Below, one piece after another: positions 7,373 through 17,010 of a stretch of 64,000 nucleotides of DNA (position 1 is the stretch's first letter; each line of letters begins with the position of its first letter). A program made the position numbers and the translations under genes. The stretch spans positions 46,654 through 110,653 of the forward strand of contig NZ_FOPM01000015.1 in assembly GCF_900113485.1 (NCBI RefSeq). Direction: 5' to 3'. Source of the DNA: Methylobacterium gossipiicola (GTDB lineage: Bacteria > Pseudomonadota > Alphaproteobacteria > Rhizobiales > Beijerinckiaceae). The notes beneath the pieces were generated by a model that was not told the DNA's origin, searched no databases, and saw nothing but the letters and a program-made list of their open reading frames with translations.

Positions 7373-10122
7373 GGCTGACGGTCAACGGACAGGTTCAGGA
7401 TGCGGCCCCCCACGCCGGGCAATGCCTGCGCACCCTGCTGCGGGACCTCGGCTGGTTCGGGGTCAAGAAGGGCTGCGACGCGGGCGATTGCGGCGCCTGC
7501 ACCGTCCACCTAGACGGGGAGCCGGTGCATTCCTGCCTGTTGCCCGCCTTCCAGGCGGAGGGGCACAGCGTCATCACCATCGAGGGGCTCGCCGCTCCCT
7601 GCGCGCCCGGTGACGGCGTGCCCGATGGGCTGCACCCGATGCAGGCGGCGTTCTGCGCGGCCCAGGGCTTCCAATGCGGCTTCTGCACCCCCGGCATGGT
7701 CATGACCGCCGCCGCCCTCGACCAGGGCCAGCGGCAGGATCTCGGCACGGCCCTGAAAGGGAATCTGTGCCGCTGCACCGGCTACCGGGCGATCCGCGAC
7801 GCCGTGGCGGGGATTGCGCATGCGCAAGCCGAGGGCCGTCCCGTCGGCCGCTCCCTGCCGGCCCCGGCGAGCCGGGCCGTCGTCTCCGGCCGGGCGGCCT
7901 ACACCTTCGACGCCGCCGTGCCGGGCCTGTTGCACCTGAAGGTGCTGCGCGCCCCCCACGCCCATGCCCGGATCCGGCACATCGACCGCACCGGGGCGAT
8001 GGCGGTGCCGGGCGTCGTCGCGGTGTTCACCCATGAGGACGCCCCGCGCCATCGCTTCTCCACGGGGCGGCACGAGAACCCCGGGGACGACGCCGCCGAC
8101 ACAATGGTGTTCGATCCGGTGATCCGCTGCCACGGCCAACGTGTCGCGGCGGTGGTGGCCGAGAGCGAGGCGGCGGCGCTCGCCGGGGTGCGAGCCCTGC
8201 GGGTGGAGTACGAGATCCGGCCCGCCGTGTTCGACCCCGACGCGGCGTTGCGGCCGGACGCGCCCCTGGTCCACGACCCCGCCGACCGGGAACCGCCGCG
8301 GCCGGGCGAGGACGCGCCGCCGCTCCTGCCGCATCCGAACCTCGCCGCCGAGGCACACGGCGCCATCGGCGATGTCGAGGCGGGGTTTGCCGAGGCCGAC
8401 CGCATCCACGAGGCCGAATACGTATCGCAGCGGGTGCAGCACGTGCATCTCGAGACCCACGGGGCGCTCGGCTGGCTCGATCCGGATGGCCGCCTGACCC
8501 TCCGGGCCTCGACCCAGGTGCCATTCCTCACCCGCGATGCGCTCGCCCGCCTGTTCGACCTCGACCGCGACCGGGTGCGCGTCCTCGCCGGCCGGGTCGG
8601 CGGCGGCTTCGGCGGCAAGCAGGAGATGCTGACGGAGGATCTTGTGGCCCTCGCCGTCCTGCGCACGGGACGCCCGGTCAAATACGAGATGAGCCGCGAG
8701 GAGAATTTTTCCGCCGCGACGACCCGCCATCCCATGCGCGTGTGGGTGAAGCTCGGCGCCAAGGCGGACGGGCGCCTCACCGCCCTGTCGCTCCGTGTGA
8801 TCTCGAACACCGGCGCCTACGGCAACCATGCCGGCGGCGTGCTGCATCACGGCTGCAACGAGAGCATCGCGGCCTATGCCTGCCCGAACAAGCGGGTCGA
8901 GGGTTACGCCGTCTATACCCACACCCTGCCGGCCGGGGCGTTTCGCGGCTACGGCCTCAGCCAAACCATCTTCGCCATCGAATCGGCCCTAGACGAACTG
9001 GCGCGGGATCTGAGCATCGACCCCTTCGCCATGCGCCGCCGCAACGCCGTGCGGCCCGGCGACCCGATGATCTCGACGAGCCTCGAACCCCACGACGTCC
9101 TCTACGGCTCCTACGGCCTCGACCAATGCCTCGACCTCGTGGAGGCGGCTTTGGCGGATGGCGGCGGTGAGCCGGCGCCGGGGCCGGATTGGCGCGTCGG
9201 CCAGGGCATGGCGCTGGCCATGATCGACACGATCCCGCCGCGCGGCCACTTCGCGCACGCCCGCATCCGCCTGGAACCGGACGGCACTTACGCGCTCTTC
9301 GTCGGCACCGCCGAATTCGGCAACGGCACCAGCACGGTTCATGCGCAGCTCGCCGCCGAGGTGCTGGGGACGGTGCCCGAGCGCATCCGTCTGATCCAGG
9401 CCGACACCGATGCGGTTCCCCACGACACCGGCGCCTATGGCAGCACCGGCACGGTGGTGGCGGGGCAGGCGAATGTTCGCGCGGCGACGGCCTTGGCGGA
9501 CAAGATTTGCGTGGCGGCGGCCGAGCGGACCGGCACCCGGCCCGCCGCGTGCCGCCTCACCCGCGACGGCGTCGAGACGCCGAGCGGGGTCATGCCCCTG
9601 GCCGATCTCGCCCGCGACGCCGTGTTCGAGGCGGCGGGCGCGGCCGATGGCAGCCCGCGCTCCGTCGCCTTCAACGTCCAGGGTTTTCGCGTCGCCGTGC
9701 AGCCCGAGACCGGACTCGTCCGCATCCTCAGGAGTGTGCAGGCGGCGGATGCTGGGTTCGTCATCAATCCGATGCAGTGTCGGGGGCAGATCGAGGGCGG
9801 CGTCGCCCAGGCCCTCGGGGCGGCCCTCTATGAGGATGTCCGCCTCGACGCCGAGGGCCGGGTGGTGACGCGGACCTTACGCAACTACCACATCCCGGCC
9901 ATGGCCGACGTGCCGGTGACGGAGGTGCTGTTCGCCGACACCCACGACACGGTGGGGCCGCTCGGCGCCAAATCCATGAGCGAGGCCCCCTACAATCCCG
10001 TGGCGCCCGCCCTCGGCAACGCCATCCGGGACGCCACCGGTGTCCGGTTGACTGCCACACCCTTCGCCCCCGACCGAATTTTTCACACGCTCACGGCCGT
10101 GCCGGAGAAGGCGAGCGCATGA
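7369..10122 (+). CDS. Xanthine dehydrogenase, fused 2Fe-2S and molybdopterin subunit
   Basis: A 917-residue protein combining two usual subunits. Residues 1-160 form the double 2Fe-2S domain, with CDAGDCGAC (about 35-43), CGFCTPGM (about 103) and CRCTGY (about 134). Residues from about 165 form the Mo-pterin domain with GGGFGGKQE (about 411). It oxidises hypoxanthine/xanthine to urate in the cytoplasm. The usual alternative is Fe-S plus FAD fused with a separate Mo subunit, so Fe-S joined to Mo is less common. It overlaps both neighbours by 4 bases. No XdhC Mo-cofactor loading protein is in the window. Substrate assigned from context with guaD. Confidence 0.88.
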   Translation: MRLTVNGQVQDAAPHAGQCLRTLLRDLGWFGVKKGCDAGDCGACTVHLDGEPVHSCLLPAFQAEGHSVITIEGLAAPCAPGDGVPDGLHPMQAAFCAAQGFQCGFCTPGMVMTAAALDQGQRQDLGTALKGNLCRCTGYRAIRDAVAGIAHAQAEGRPVGRSLPAPASRAVVSGRAAYTFDAAVPGLLHLKVLRAPHAHARIRHIDRTGAMAVPGVVAVFTHEDAPRHRFSTGRHENPGDDAADTMVFDPVIRCHGQRVAAVVAESEAAALAGVRALRVEYEIRPAVFDPDAALRPDAPLVHDPADREPPRPGEDAPPLLPHPNLAAEAHGAIGDVEAGFAEADRIHEAEYVSQRVQHVHLETHGALGWLDPDGRLTLRASTQVPFLTRDALARLFDLDRDRVRVLAGRVGGGFGGKQEMLTEDLVALAVLRTGRPVKYEMSREENFSAATTRHPMRVWVKLGAKADGRLTALSLRVISNTGAYGNHAGGVLHHGCNESIAAYACPNKRVEGYAVYTHTLPAGAFRGYGLSQTIFAIESALDELARDLSIDPFAMRRRNAVRPGDPMISTSLEPHDVLYGSYGLDQCLDLVEAALADGGGEPAPGPDWRVGQGMALAMIDTIPPRGHFAHARIRLEPDGTYALFVGTAEFGNGTSTVHAQLAAEVLGTVPERIRLIQADTDAVPHDTGAYGSTGTVVAGQANVRAATALADKICVAAAERTGTRPAACRLTRDGVETPSGVMPLADLARDAVFEAAGAADGSPRSVAFNVQGFRVAVQPETGLVRILRSVQAADAGFVINPMQCRGQIEGGVAQALGAALYEDVRLDAEGRVVTRTLRNYHIPAMADVPVTEVLFADTHDTVGPLGAKSMSEAPYNPVAPALGNAIRDATGVRLTATPFAPDRIFHTLTAVPEKASA

Positions 10123-11492
10123 CGGAAGCACCGGCCCGGATGCGGGCGATCCGTGGGCAGGCCGTGAGCCTGACCGGCAATCCCTTTCTGGCGGAAGGCT
10201 GCCTCCGGCACGAGGCCGATGCCCTGATCCTCATCGAGGACGGGCGTATCGCGGCCTTCGGCGACTACTCGGACCTGGCGCACACGATTCCGCCGGGTGT
10301 CGAGGTCGTGGCTTACGAGAACGCCCTGATCCTGCCCGGCCTGATCGACACCCACGTGCACTATCCGCAACTGCAGATGATCGCCTCGTATGGCGAGCAA
10401 TTGCTGGCGTGGCTCGAGAAATACACCTTCCCGGCGGAACTGCAGTTCGCGGATCACGCCCATGCGGAGCGGGTGGCGAAGCTGTTCTTCCGCGAGATCC
10501 TGGGGGCCGGCACCACCACGGCGGTGGTCTATTGCACGGTCCATCCCGGCTCCGTCGAGGCGTTCTTCGCCGAGTCGGCGCGGTTCAACACCCGGATGAT
10601 CGCCGGCAAGGTGCTGATGGACCGCAACGCCCCGGCCGCCCTCCTCGACACGGCGCAGCGTGGCTACGACGAGAGCAAGGCGCTCATCGCCCGCTGGCAC
10701 GGGGTCGGCCGGCAGCATTACTGCGTGACCCCACGTTTCGCGCCCTCCTGCACCCAAGCCCAGCTCGATGCCGCCGGCACGCTGCTCAAGGAGCACGACG
10801 GCCTCTTTCTCCAGACCCATCTGTGCGAGAACCCCGACGAGATCGCCTGGGTGCGCGAGCTGTTTCCCGAACGGGCGAGCTACCTCGACGTCTACGTCAA
10901 CGCCGGCCTCGTCGGGCCGCGCACGGTGCTGGGCCACGCCATCCACGTCTCGGAAGAGGATTTCTGCACCTGCCACGCCAGCGGCGCGGCCATCGCCCAT
11001 TGCCCGACCTCGAACGGCTTCCTCGGCAGCGGCCTGTTCCGGCTCTTCGACGCCCTCGATCCGCGCCGACCGGTGCGGGTCGGCCTCGGCACCGATGTCG
11101 GCGCGGGCACCACCCTGTCGCTGCTCAAGACGCTGGGCGAATCCTACAAGGTCGCGGCCCTGCGCGGCACCAAGCTCGACGCCGTGCGGGCGTTCTGGCT
11201 GGCGACCCTCGGCGGGGCGGAGGCTCTGCGCCTCGACGACCGCATCGGCCGGATCGCCCCGGGCTACGATGCCGATCTCTGCGTCCTCGACCTCGCGGCG
11301 ACGCCGCTGCTCGGCTTTCGCACCGCCACCTGCGGCGGCATCGAGGAGCTGCTGTTCGTGCTGATGACGCTCGGCGACCACCGCACCGTGCGGGCCACCT
11401 GGGTCGCGGGCGAGCCGGTCTACGACAATCGCCGCGCCGGCGACCCGCTGCGCTACCCGGAGGCGGTCGTCAGGCCCATGCCGGTTTCGTGA
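10119..11492 (+). CDS. guaD: Guanine deaminase
   Basis: A 457-residue amidohydrolase that converts guanine to xanthine, feeding the dehydrogenase encoded just upstream. Family hallmarks are the metal-binding DTHVHYPQLQMIASYG (about 75-90), TFPAELQFAD, the HLCENPDE block (about residue 230), and the late GTDVGAGTT with its metal-binding Asp. The length agrees with bacterial GuaD. The start overlaps the end of the dehydrogenase by 4 bases, so the three genes form one operon. Confidence 0.92.
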   Translation: MTEAPARMRAIRGQAVSLTGNPFLAEGCLRHEADALILIEDGRIAAFGDYSDLAHTIPPGVEVVAYENALILPGLIDTHVHYPQLQMIASYGEQLLAWLEKYTFPAELQFADHAHAERVAKLFFREILGAGTTTAVVYCTVHPGSVEAFFAESARFNTRMIAGKVLMDRNAPAALLDTAQRGYDESKALIARWHGVGRQHYCVTPRFAPSCTQAQLDAAGTLLKEHDGLFLQTHLCENPDEIAWVRELFPERASYLDVYVNAGLVGPRTVLGHAIHVSEEDFCTCHASGAAIAHCPTSNGFLGSGLFRLFDALDPRRPVRVGLGTDVGAGTTLSLLKTLGESYKVAALRGTKLDAVRAFWLATLGGAEALRLDDRIGRIAPGYDADLCVLDLAATPLLGFRTATCGGIEELLFVLMTLGDHRTVRATWVAGEPVYDNRRAGDPLRYPEAVVRPMPVS

Positions 11493-11510
11493 CGCGGGCC
11501 AGCGGCGACG

Positions 11511-11759
11511 TCAGCGCCCGGAGGCGGAAGCCGGCGCCCGCACCGTCGAACCCGTGACGGAAACGCCCTCGTTCCACGGGGCGGCGGGGCGGCCGTGGCG
11601 CCCGGCGCCGCGGTGCAGGTTCGTGGGGCCGGCAAGGCCCTCCAGGCCGCCCGGGGCGGTGACGGCGGGGATGCCGGCCGGGGCGTTGTAGCTCTGGGCC
11701 GAGGCGGCGGTGGTGAGGGCGAAGCCAAGAAGCGCGCCGGTGACGAGGCGTGAGATCAT
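11511..11759 (-). CDS. Small secreted protein with PAG-x4-TAPGG motif
   Basis: An 82-residue protein with a clear signal peptide (MISRLVTGALLGFALTTAAS, cleavage likely after SAQ). The mature part starts YNAPAGIPAVTAPGGLEGLA and is rich in Gly, Pro, Ala and Arg. A good ribosome site (GGAGAT) precedes the ATG. The motif APAGxxxxTAPGG recurs in the two small genes at 13183 and 13410, so these are likely paralogues. It is convergent with guaD. Function unknown. Confidence 0.65.
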   Translation of the reverse strand: MISRLVTGALLGFALTTAASAQSYNAPAGIPAVTAPGGLEGLAGPTNLHRGAGRHGRPAAPWNEGVSVTGSTVRAPASASGR

Positions 11760-12086
11760 GGGGACAATCTCCTTGAGACGGGTATTCGTGTCGCGATCGG
11801 ATCGCCGATGCGTCCTATCCTGGAAACTGTGCACCGATGCCTCCGGAGGCAACACGACTTGCCTCGATGGTGTGCATTTTGAAGTGGCATCTTCGGGGCG
11901 CCGACCCGCGCCGTCTTGCGTTCGGCCCTCCGAATACTCAACCGGATCCGACGGTTAGAGGGTGGATGCCGCCAAAGTCGACAAGTTCGGACGGGTGGCA
12001 CGGGATTTTCGGAAGCGGTGCTCTTTCACACGCGATCGGCGGCAGGCGGTCGCGCCCGCCCGTGGCGCGATGAGCGCGCCGGTCCC
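11760..12086. other. Intergenic region, no gene seen
   Basis: A gap of 327 bases between the 5' end of the small secreted gene and the 3' end of the LysR gene, both on the minus strand. It should hold the promoter of the secreted gene. Short ORFs here lack ribosome sites and family features. I see no convincing hairpin. Confidence 0.5.
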
Positions 12087-13016
12087 TCAATCGATGGTGC
12101 TCTCGCGCGCGAACTCGGCCTGGATGCGGATGGCGAGGAGGTGGGCGGGGCCGTCGAGGGCCGAGCGGGCGCGCTGCATCAGCGAAGCCCGTTGGATGAT
12201 CGCCCCGGCATCCGCCAGGGGCGTGAAGGCCAGGACACCGCGCCGGATCTCCTCGCCGACATCGGAGAGGTTGACGAAGGTGATGTGGGGCGACGTCTGG
12301 GCGAGACGCTTCATGAGCTCGAGGGAATTGGTCTCCACCACGGGTGTGAAGCTGGCGCCCTCGGGCACCAGCTGTTCGAGCACCGTGCGCAGGGTCATCG
12401 AGCGGTCGGCGACCACGAGGGGATGGGCGAGGCAATCGGCCATCCGCACCTGATACCGGCCGTTGAGGGGATGGTCTGGCGCCATGACGGCGCCGAGGCG
12501 GTGTTCGAACTCGGCGATACAGCGCAGGCGCGGGTCGGGCGGAAAGCGGTAGGCCAGGGCGAGATCGGCCTCGCCCGCGAGCAGGGCGGGGGCGATCGCC
12601 TCGGCCGGCAGGACCATCACCTTGACGACGATGTGCGGATGGGTCTCGCGGAACGCGCGGATCACACCGGGCAGGACCCCGGCGGCGATGCTCACCATGG
12701 TCGCCACCGTCACCTCGCCGCGCGTCAGGCCCTTCAAGGCGGCGACCTGCGCCAGCATCCGCTCGTGGTCGTTCAGGGTGTCGCGCACGTGCCGCATCAG
12801 CACCTCGCCCGCCGCCGTGAGGCGCAGGCCGCGCGGCAACCGCTCGAACAGGGGCGTGCCCATGGCCTCCTCCAGGGCGAGGATCTGGCGGTTGACGGCG
12901 CTCGAGGCGACACCGAGGCGCTTGGCCGCCTGACGGATCGAGCCGCTGCGCGCCACCTCGTCGAGGTAGCCGAGCAGGCGATGATGCAGCATCGGTGTCG
13001 CGGCTTCCGGCATCAT
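12087..13016 (-). CDS. LysR-family transcriptional regulator
   Basis: A 309-residue protein. The N-terminal winged helix-turn-helix (about 10-70) contains SGSIRQAAKRLGVASSAVNR and ALEEAMGTPLFER, the classic LysR pattern. The rest is a substrate-binding-like effector domain with blocks such as HPHIVVKVMVLPAEAI. Two adjacent in-frame ATGs (13014 and 13011) open it. It sits among three small secreted proteins and between two purine operons; either could be its target. The effector cannot be read from sequence. Confidence 0.88.
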   Translation of the reverse strand: MMPEAATPMLHHRLLGYLDEVARSGSIRQAAKRLGVASSAVNRQILALEEAMGTPLFERLPRGLRLTAAGEVLMRHVRDTLNDHERMLAQVAALKGLTRGEVTVATMVSIAAGVLPGVIRAFRETHPHIVVKVMVLPAEAIAPALLAGEADLALAYRFPPDPRLRCIAEFEHRLGAVMAPDHPLNGRYQVRMADCLAHPLVVADRSMTLRTVLEQLVPEGASFTPVVETNSLELMKRLAQTSPHITFVNLSDVGEEIRRGVLAFTPLADAGAIIQRASLMQRARSALDGPAHLLAIRIQAEFARESTID

Positions 13017-13182
13017 GCAATCCTCGACGTCAGCAGGGCGCACGCTTCGCAGGGAGCTTGCCAACCGCTCCACCCGCCGGCTTCGTGATCGGGCGCGATG
13101 GGCCGTCGACGCCCCCGGCGGCATGGCCTTTGCTGCGTTCGCCCCGGAAACGGTGCCCGGCACGGCGCCGTGGGAGCCTCCC

Positions 13183-13377
13183 ATGCGCGCGACATCCCTC
13201 GGCCTGCCCCTCCTCGCCTGGTTCCTCGCGATGTTCTGCCTCGGGAGCGGCGTCGCCACGGCGCCGGGGGCCCGCGCCCAGGGGACGGTCACGCCGCCGG
13301 CCGGGCAATCGCGCCTCACCGCACCGGGCGGACGACGCGGCAAGGCCGCCCGATCCCGCCGAATCCACCGCCACTGA
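13183..13377 (+). CDS. Very small secreted protein with PAG-x4-TAPGG motif
   Basis: A 64-residue protein. The signal peptide (about 1-33, with LPLLAWFLAMFCLGSG) ends near ARAQG. The mature part is only ~30 residues, TVTPPAGQSRLTAPGG followed by a very basic tail (RRGKAARSRRIHRH). GTGGGAGCC upstream can act as a ribosome site. It is divergent from the LysR gene. It shares its central motif with the genes at 11511 and 13410. Function unknown; a small periplasmic or surface peptide is plausible. Confidence 0.5.
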   Translation: MRATSLGLPLLAWFLAMFCLGSGVATAPGARAQGTVTPPAGQSRLTAPGGRRGKAARSRRIHRH

Positions 13378-13409
13378 TGCGTCTGCCCCTCACGAACGGA
13401 GACCGCCCC

Positions 13410-13664
13410 ATGCGCCCCATGTCGACCGTAGCCCTGACCCTTTTCGCCCTCGCGGGGCTCGGCACCGCCGCGCTTGCCCAAGGATCGACGGGCGCGCCCG
13501 CCGGAACGCCCGGTGCCACCGCCCCGGGCGGCACCGAAGGCGCCGCCGCCCTCCGCAACGAACGCGAGGCGGTCCGGTCCGGCGACGCCATTCCGGCGCC
13601 TCCCGGCATCGGCATCCCGGCCGAGACGGTTCCGCCGGCCGCTCCGCCGCCGCCGCGTCCCTGA
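13410..13664 (+). CDS. Small secreted protein with PAG-x4-TAPGG motif
   Basis: An 84-residue protein with a signal peptide (MRPMSTVALTLFALAGLGTA, cleavage after ALAQ). The mature start, GSTGAPAGTPGATAPGGTEG, repeats the motif found in the genes at 11511 and 13183. The C-terminus is Pro-rich (AETVPPAAPPPPRP). It lies 32 bases after the 13183 gene on the same strand, so they are probably co-transcribed. No catalytic features are seen. Confidence 0.6.
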   Translation: MRPMSTVALTLFALAGLGTAALAQGSTGAPAGTPGATAPGGTEGAAALRNEREAVRSGDAIPAPPGIGIPAETVPPAAPPPPRP

Positions 13665-13716
13665 CGACCGCGCGGCGGCGTCGCGTGTGCGAACGCCGCC
13701 GCCGGAACGAGGTGGG

Positions 13717-14790
13717 TTATTGCGGCGGCTTGTCGTCGATGCCCTTCACGTACCAGTTCATGCCGAGGATCATGGGATCGGGGGCGTGTTCGCCCGCCTT
13801 GACGGCGATGGACCCGTCCTGCTTCAGCACCGGCCCCTGGAAGGGATGGATCCTGCCCTCGGCGATGCCCTTCTTCGTCTCCTCGGCCAGGGCCTTCACG
13901 TCGTCGGGCATGTTGGTGAAGGGGGCCAGCACGACCAAGCCGTCCTTGAGGCCACCCCAGGTGTCGTGGCTCTTCCAGGTGCCGTCGAGGACCGCCTTGG
14001 TCTCGGCGATCACGTAGCCGTCCCAGTCGTCGACGATGGCGGTGAGCTGCGCCTTCGGGGCGAACCGAACCTGATCGGAGGATTGGCCGAAGGCGAACTT
14101 GCCCACCTTCTCGGCCTCCTGCAGGGGGGCCGCGGAATCGGTGTGCTGGGTGAGGATGTCGGCCCCCTGCGCCAGCAGGGCCTTGGCGGCTTCCGCTTCC
14201 TTGCCGGGGTCGAACCACGTGTTCACCCAGACGATCTTGATCTTGATGTTCGGATTGACCGACTGGGCGCCGAGCATGAAGGCGTTGATGCCGCTCACCA
14301 CCTCGGGGATCGGGAACGACGCGATGTAGCCGACGGTGCCGGACTTCGACATCTTGCCCGCGATCTTGCCGCAGACGTAGCGGCCTTCGTAGAAGCGTGC
14401 CGAATAGGTGGAGACGTTCTCGGCGCGCTTGTAGCCGGTGGCGTGCTCGAACTTCACCTTGGGGAATTTCTTGGCCACCTTCAGGGTCGGCTCCATGAAG
14501 CCGAACGAGGTGGTGAAGATCAGCCCGGCGCCGGAGCGGGCGAGCTTCTCGATGGAGCGTTCGCTGTCGGCCTCGGGCACGTTCTCGAGGAACACGGTCT
14601 CGACCTTGTCGGGCAGGGCCGCCGCCAGGGCCTTGCGGCTGAGGTCGTGCTGGTAGGAATAGCCGAAATCGGCCACCGGCCCGACATAGACGAAGCCGAC
14701 CTTGAGCTTGTCCGCCGCCCGCGCCGGGGTCAGCGCCGCCGTGGCGCACAGGAGCGCTCCGGCCATTCGCGTGACGATGCTGGTCCTCAT
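13717..14790 (-). CDS. BMP-family ABC transporter substrate-binding protein (purine/nucleoside)
   Basis: A 357-residue periplasmic protein. The signal peptide (about 1-26, ending ARAAD) is followed by a BMP/PnrA-like fold with KVGFVYVGPVADFGYSYQHD (about 30-49), GAGLIFTTSFGFMEPTLKVA and ILGMNWYVKGI near the end. BMP proteins bind nucleosides or related purines and deliver them to the permeases encoded next to it. GGGGCACC upstream supports the ATG. It is the last gene of the transporter cluster. The ligand is inferred from the surrounding purine genes. Confidence 0.88.
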   Translation of the reverse strand: MRTSIVTRMAGALLCATAALTPARAADKLKVGFVYVGPVADFGYSYQHDLSRKALAAALPDKVETVFLENVPEADSERSIEKLARSGAGLIFTTSFGFMEPTLKVAKKFPKVKFEHATGYKRAENVSTYSARFYEGRYVCGKIAGKMSKSGTVGYIASFPIPEVVSGINAFMLGAQSVNPNIKIKIVWVNTWFDPGKEAEAAKALLAQGADILTQHTDSAAPLQEAEKVGKFAFGQSSDQVRFAPKAQLTAIVDDWDGYVIAETKAVLDGTWKSHDTWGGLKDGLVVLAPFTNMPDDVKALAEETKKGIAEGRIHPFQGPVLKQDGSIAVKAGEHAPDPMILGMNWYVKGIDDKPPQ

Positions 14791-14881
14791 GGATGGTGCC
14801 CCTTGTCGACGGAAGGTGTTCGTCGTGTTGTCGGCGTCGTGCCGAGGTGGAATGACAGCAAGACCAGGGCCAGGGCCGGGG

Positions 14882-15808
14882 TCACCGGCTCGGCGCGAAG
14901 ACCCGCCCGAGGGCGGCGGGGGCCGACGAGCCGCCCTGGCGTCGGCCGAGGGACAGGGCGACGAGGGCCAGGATGGTGGCGAGGTAGGGCACCGCCGAGA
15001 GCAACTGCCCCGGCAGGCCGAGCCCCGCCGCCTGGGCATGGAGCTGGAGCACGGTGGCGCCGCCGAACAGCAGCGCGCCGGCGGCGACCCGCACGGGTTG
15101 CCAGGAGGCGAAGACCACGAGGGCGAGGGCGATCCAGCCGCGCCCGGCGGTCATGCCGGGGGACCAGAACGGCGTGTAGGCGAGCGACAGATAGGCCCCC
15201 GCGAGCCCGGCACAGGCGCCCCCGAACAGCACGGCGAGGAAACGGACCTTGCGTACCTTCAGCCCGAGGGCGTGGGTCGCCGTGTGGTCGTCGCCGATGG
15301 CCCGAAGGCTGAGGCCGGCGCGGCTGCGCCACAGGAACCACCACACCCCGGCCACCAGAAACGCCGCCGCGTACACGAAGGCATCGTGTCCGAACAGCAG
15401 GGGACCGACGACCGGCAGGTCGCTCAAGACCGGCAGATGGAGATGCGGCGCCGGATCGCGCTTCATCCCGACATAGCCGGCGCCGACGAGGCCGGAGAGA
15501 CCGAGCCCTAAGATGGTCAGGGCCAGGCCCGAGGCGACCTGATTGGCCGCCAACCCCACGGTGAGCAGGCCGAACAGGGCGGCGAGGAGCAGGCCGGCAC
15601 CGACGCCGCCGCAGGCGCCCAGCAGGGTCGAGCCGGTCTGCGTCGCCACGGCGAATCCCATGGCGGCGCCGAGCACCATCATGCCCTCGACGCCGAGGTT
15701 GAGCACGCCGGCCCGCTCGGCCACGAGTTCGCCGATGGCCGCGAGGATCAGGGGGGTGGCCGCCGTCAGCACCGTGACGAGGACCATCTGGACGATGTCG
15801 AAACTCAT
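14882..15808 (-). CDS. ABC transporter permease, nucleoside/BMP type (second permease)
   Basis: A 308-residue inner-membrane protein, almost entirely hydrophobic helices, of the branched-chain/ribose-type permease superfamily. Typical blocks are ERAGVLNLGVEGMMVLGAA (about 30-48) and GAGYVGMKRDPAPHLHLPVL. It would form the channel with the permease encoded 34 bases upstream. The pattern of two permeases plus one long ATPase plus a BMP protein is standard for nucleoside importers (NupPQ/YufPQ-like). Confidence 0.88.
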   Translation of the reverse strand: MSFDIVQMVLVTVLTAATPLILAAIGELVAERAGVLNLGVEGMMVLGAAMGFAVATQTGSTLLGACGGVGAGLLLAALFGLLTVGLAANQVASGLALTILGLGLSGLVGAGYVGMKRDPAPHLHLPVLSDLPVVGPLLFGHDAFVYAAAFLVAGVWWFLWRSRAGLSLRAIGDDHTATHALGLKVRKVRFLAVLFGGACAGLAGAYLSLAYTPFWSPGMTAGRGWIALALVVFASWQPVRVAAGALLFGGATVLQLHAQAAGLGLPGQLLSAVPYLATILALVALSLGRRQGGSSAPAALGRVFAPSR

Positions 15809-15842
15809 GGGGCGGCCCTCCGGCCGGCGCGCGGTGAAAGGC

Positions 15843-16949
15843 TCACGACGCCGCCTTGGCGGCCGGGCCGCCGGGCACGAGGCGAACGTGGTAGCGGGTG
15901 AGGACGTCGGCCCCGAGCACGAGACCGAGGAGCAGGCCCTGGAAGGCGCGGGTCAGGTCGAGGGGGAGTTTCAGGTCGATCTGCGCGCCCTCTCCGCCGA
16001 TGGTCGTCAGGGCGATGACGAGGGCCGCGAGAAGAATGCCGGGCGGGCTGAGGCGGCCGAGGAACGCGACGATGATGGCGGTGAATCCGTAGCCGGGGGA
16101 GATCTCCGGCTGGAGCTGGCCGATCCGGCCCGCGACCTCGCAGATGCCGGCGAGGCCGGCGGCTCCGCCGGAGATGGCGAAGACGCCGAGCGTCAGGCGC
16201 GCATCGGAGAAGCCGGCGAAGCCCGCCGCCCGTGGGCTCGCGCCGACGGCCCGGACCTCGAAGCCGAACAGGGTGCGGGCCAGCACGAGGGCGCCGAGCC
16301 CGATGCCGAAGAGGGCGATGGGGACGCCGGCATGGAGCGACTCGCCTTCGAACAGGGCCGGCAGCCGGGCCGCGTCGTCGAAACTCACGCTCTGGGGGAA
16401 ATTGAAGCCGTTCGGATCGCGTAAGGGGCCGCGCACCATGTAGTCGAGCAGCAACTGCGCGACGTAGACGAGCATGAGGCTCGTCAGGATCTCCGAGACG
16501 CCGAGCTTCACCCGCAGCAAAGCCGGGATCATCGCGAACGCGATGCCGGCGAGGGTGCCGGCGGCGAGCATCGCGGGCAGGATCCAGCCGGTGAAGCCCT
16601 GGCTACCAAAACCTTGGCTACCCTGGGTCGCGATGGCGACGCAGCCGCCCGCGAGGCCGCCGACGACGAATTGCCCCTCGGCGCCGATGTTCCATAGGTT
16701 GGCGCGGTAGCAGAAGGCGAGGCCCGTCGCGATGAGCGCCAAGGGCGCGGCCTTCAGGGCCACTTCCTGGATCGACCAGAGTTCGCTCAGGGGCGCGACG
16801 AAATAGGTGACGAAGGCCTGGACCGGCGAGACGCCCAGCGCCGCCACCGCCACACCGCCGATGAGCACCGCCGCGAGGAAGGCGAGGGCCGGCGACAGCA
16901 GGTCGAGCCACGGCGAGGGCCGGGCGCGGGGGAGGAGATCAAGGCGCAT
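15843..16949 (-). CDS. ABC transporter permease, nucleoside/BMP type (first permease)
   Basis: A 368-residue protein with about ten predicted membrane helices. ALIATGLAFCYRANLWNIGA and EGQFVVGGLAGG (about residues 72-105) are the characteristic permease signature of this family; ERSC-like coupling sequences lie further on (KLGVSEILTSLMLVYVAQL). It pairs with the following permease. The 180-base gap upstream, containing a hairpin, separates it from the ATPase gene, which could lower or split transcription. Confidence 0.88.
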   Translation of the reverse strand: MRLDLLPRARPSPWLDLLSPALAFLAAVLIGGVAVAALGVSPVQAFVTYFVAPLSELWSIQEVALKAAPLALIATGLAFCYRANLWNIGAEGQFVVGGLAGGCVAIATQGSQGFGSQGFTGWILPAMLAAGTLAGIAFAMIPALLRVKLGVSEILTSLMLVYVAQLLLDYMVRGPLRDPNGFNFPQSVSFDDAARLPALFEGESLHAGVPIALFGIGLGALVLARTLFGFEVRAVGASPRAAGFAGFSDARLTLGVFAISGGAAGLAGICEVAGRIGQLQPEISPGYGFTAIIVAFLGRLSPPGILLAALVIALTTIGGEGAQIDLKLPLDLTRAFQGLLLGLVLGADVLTRYHVRLVPGGPAAKAAS

Positions 16950-17010
16950 GGCGCGCTCCTTTCAGTCCGTTTCCGGTTGCTGCGCTCGGTGTCGATGGGC
17001 GCGACCGGCG

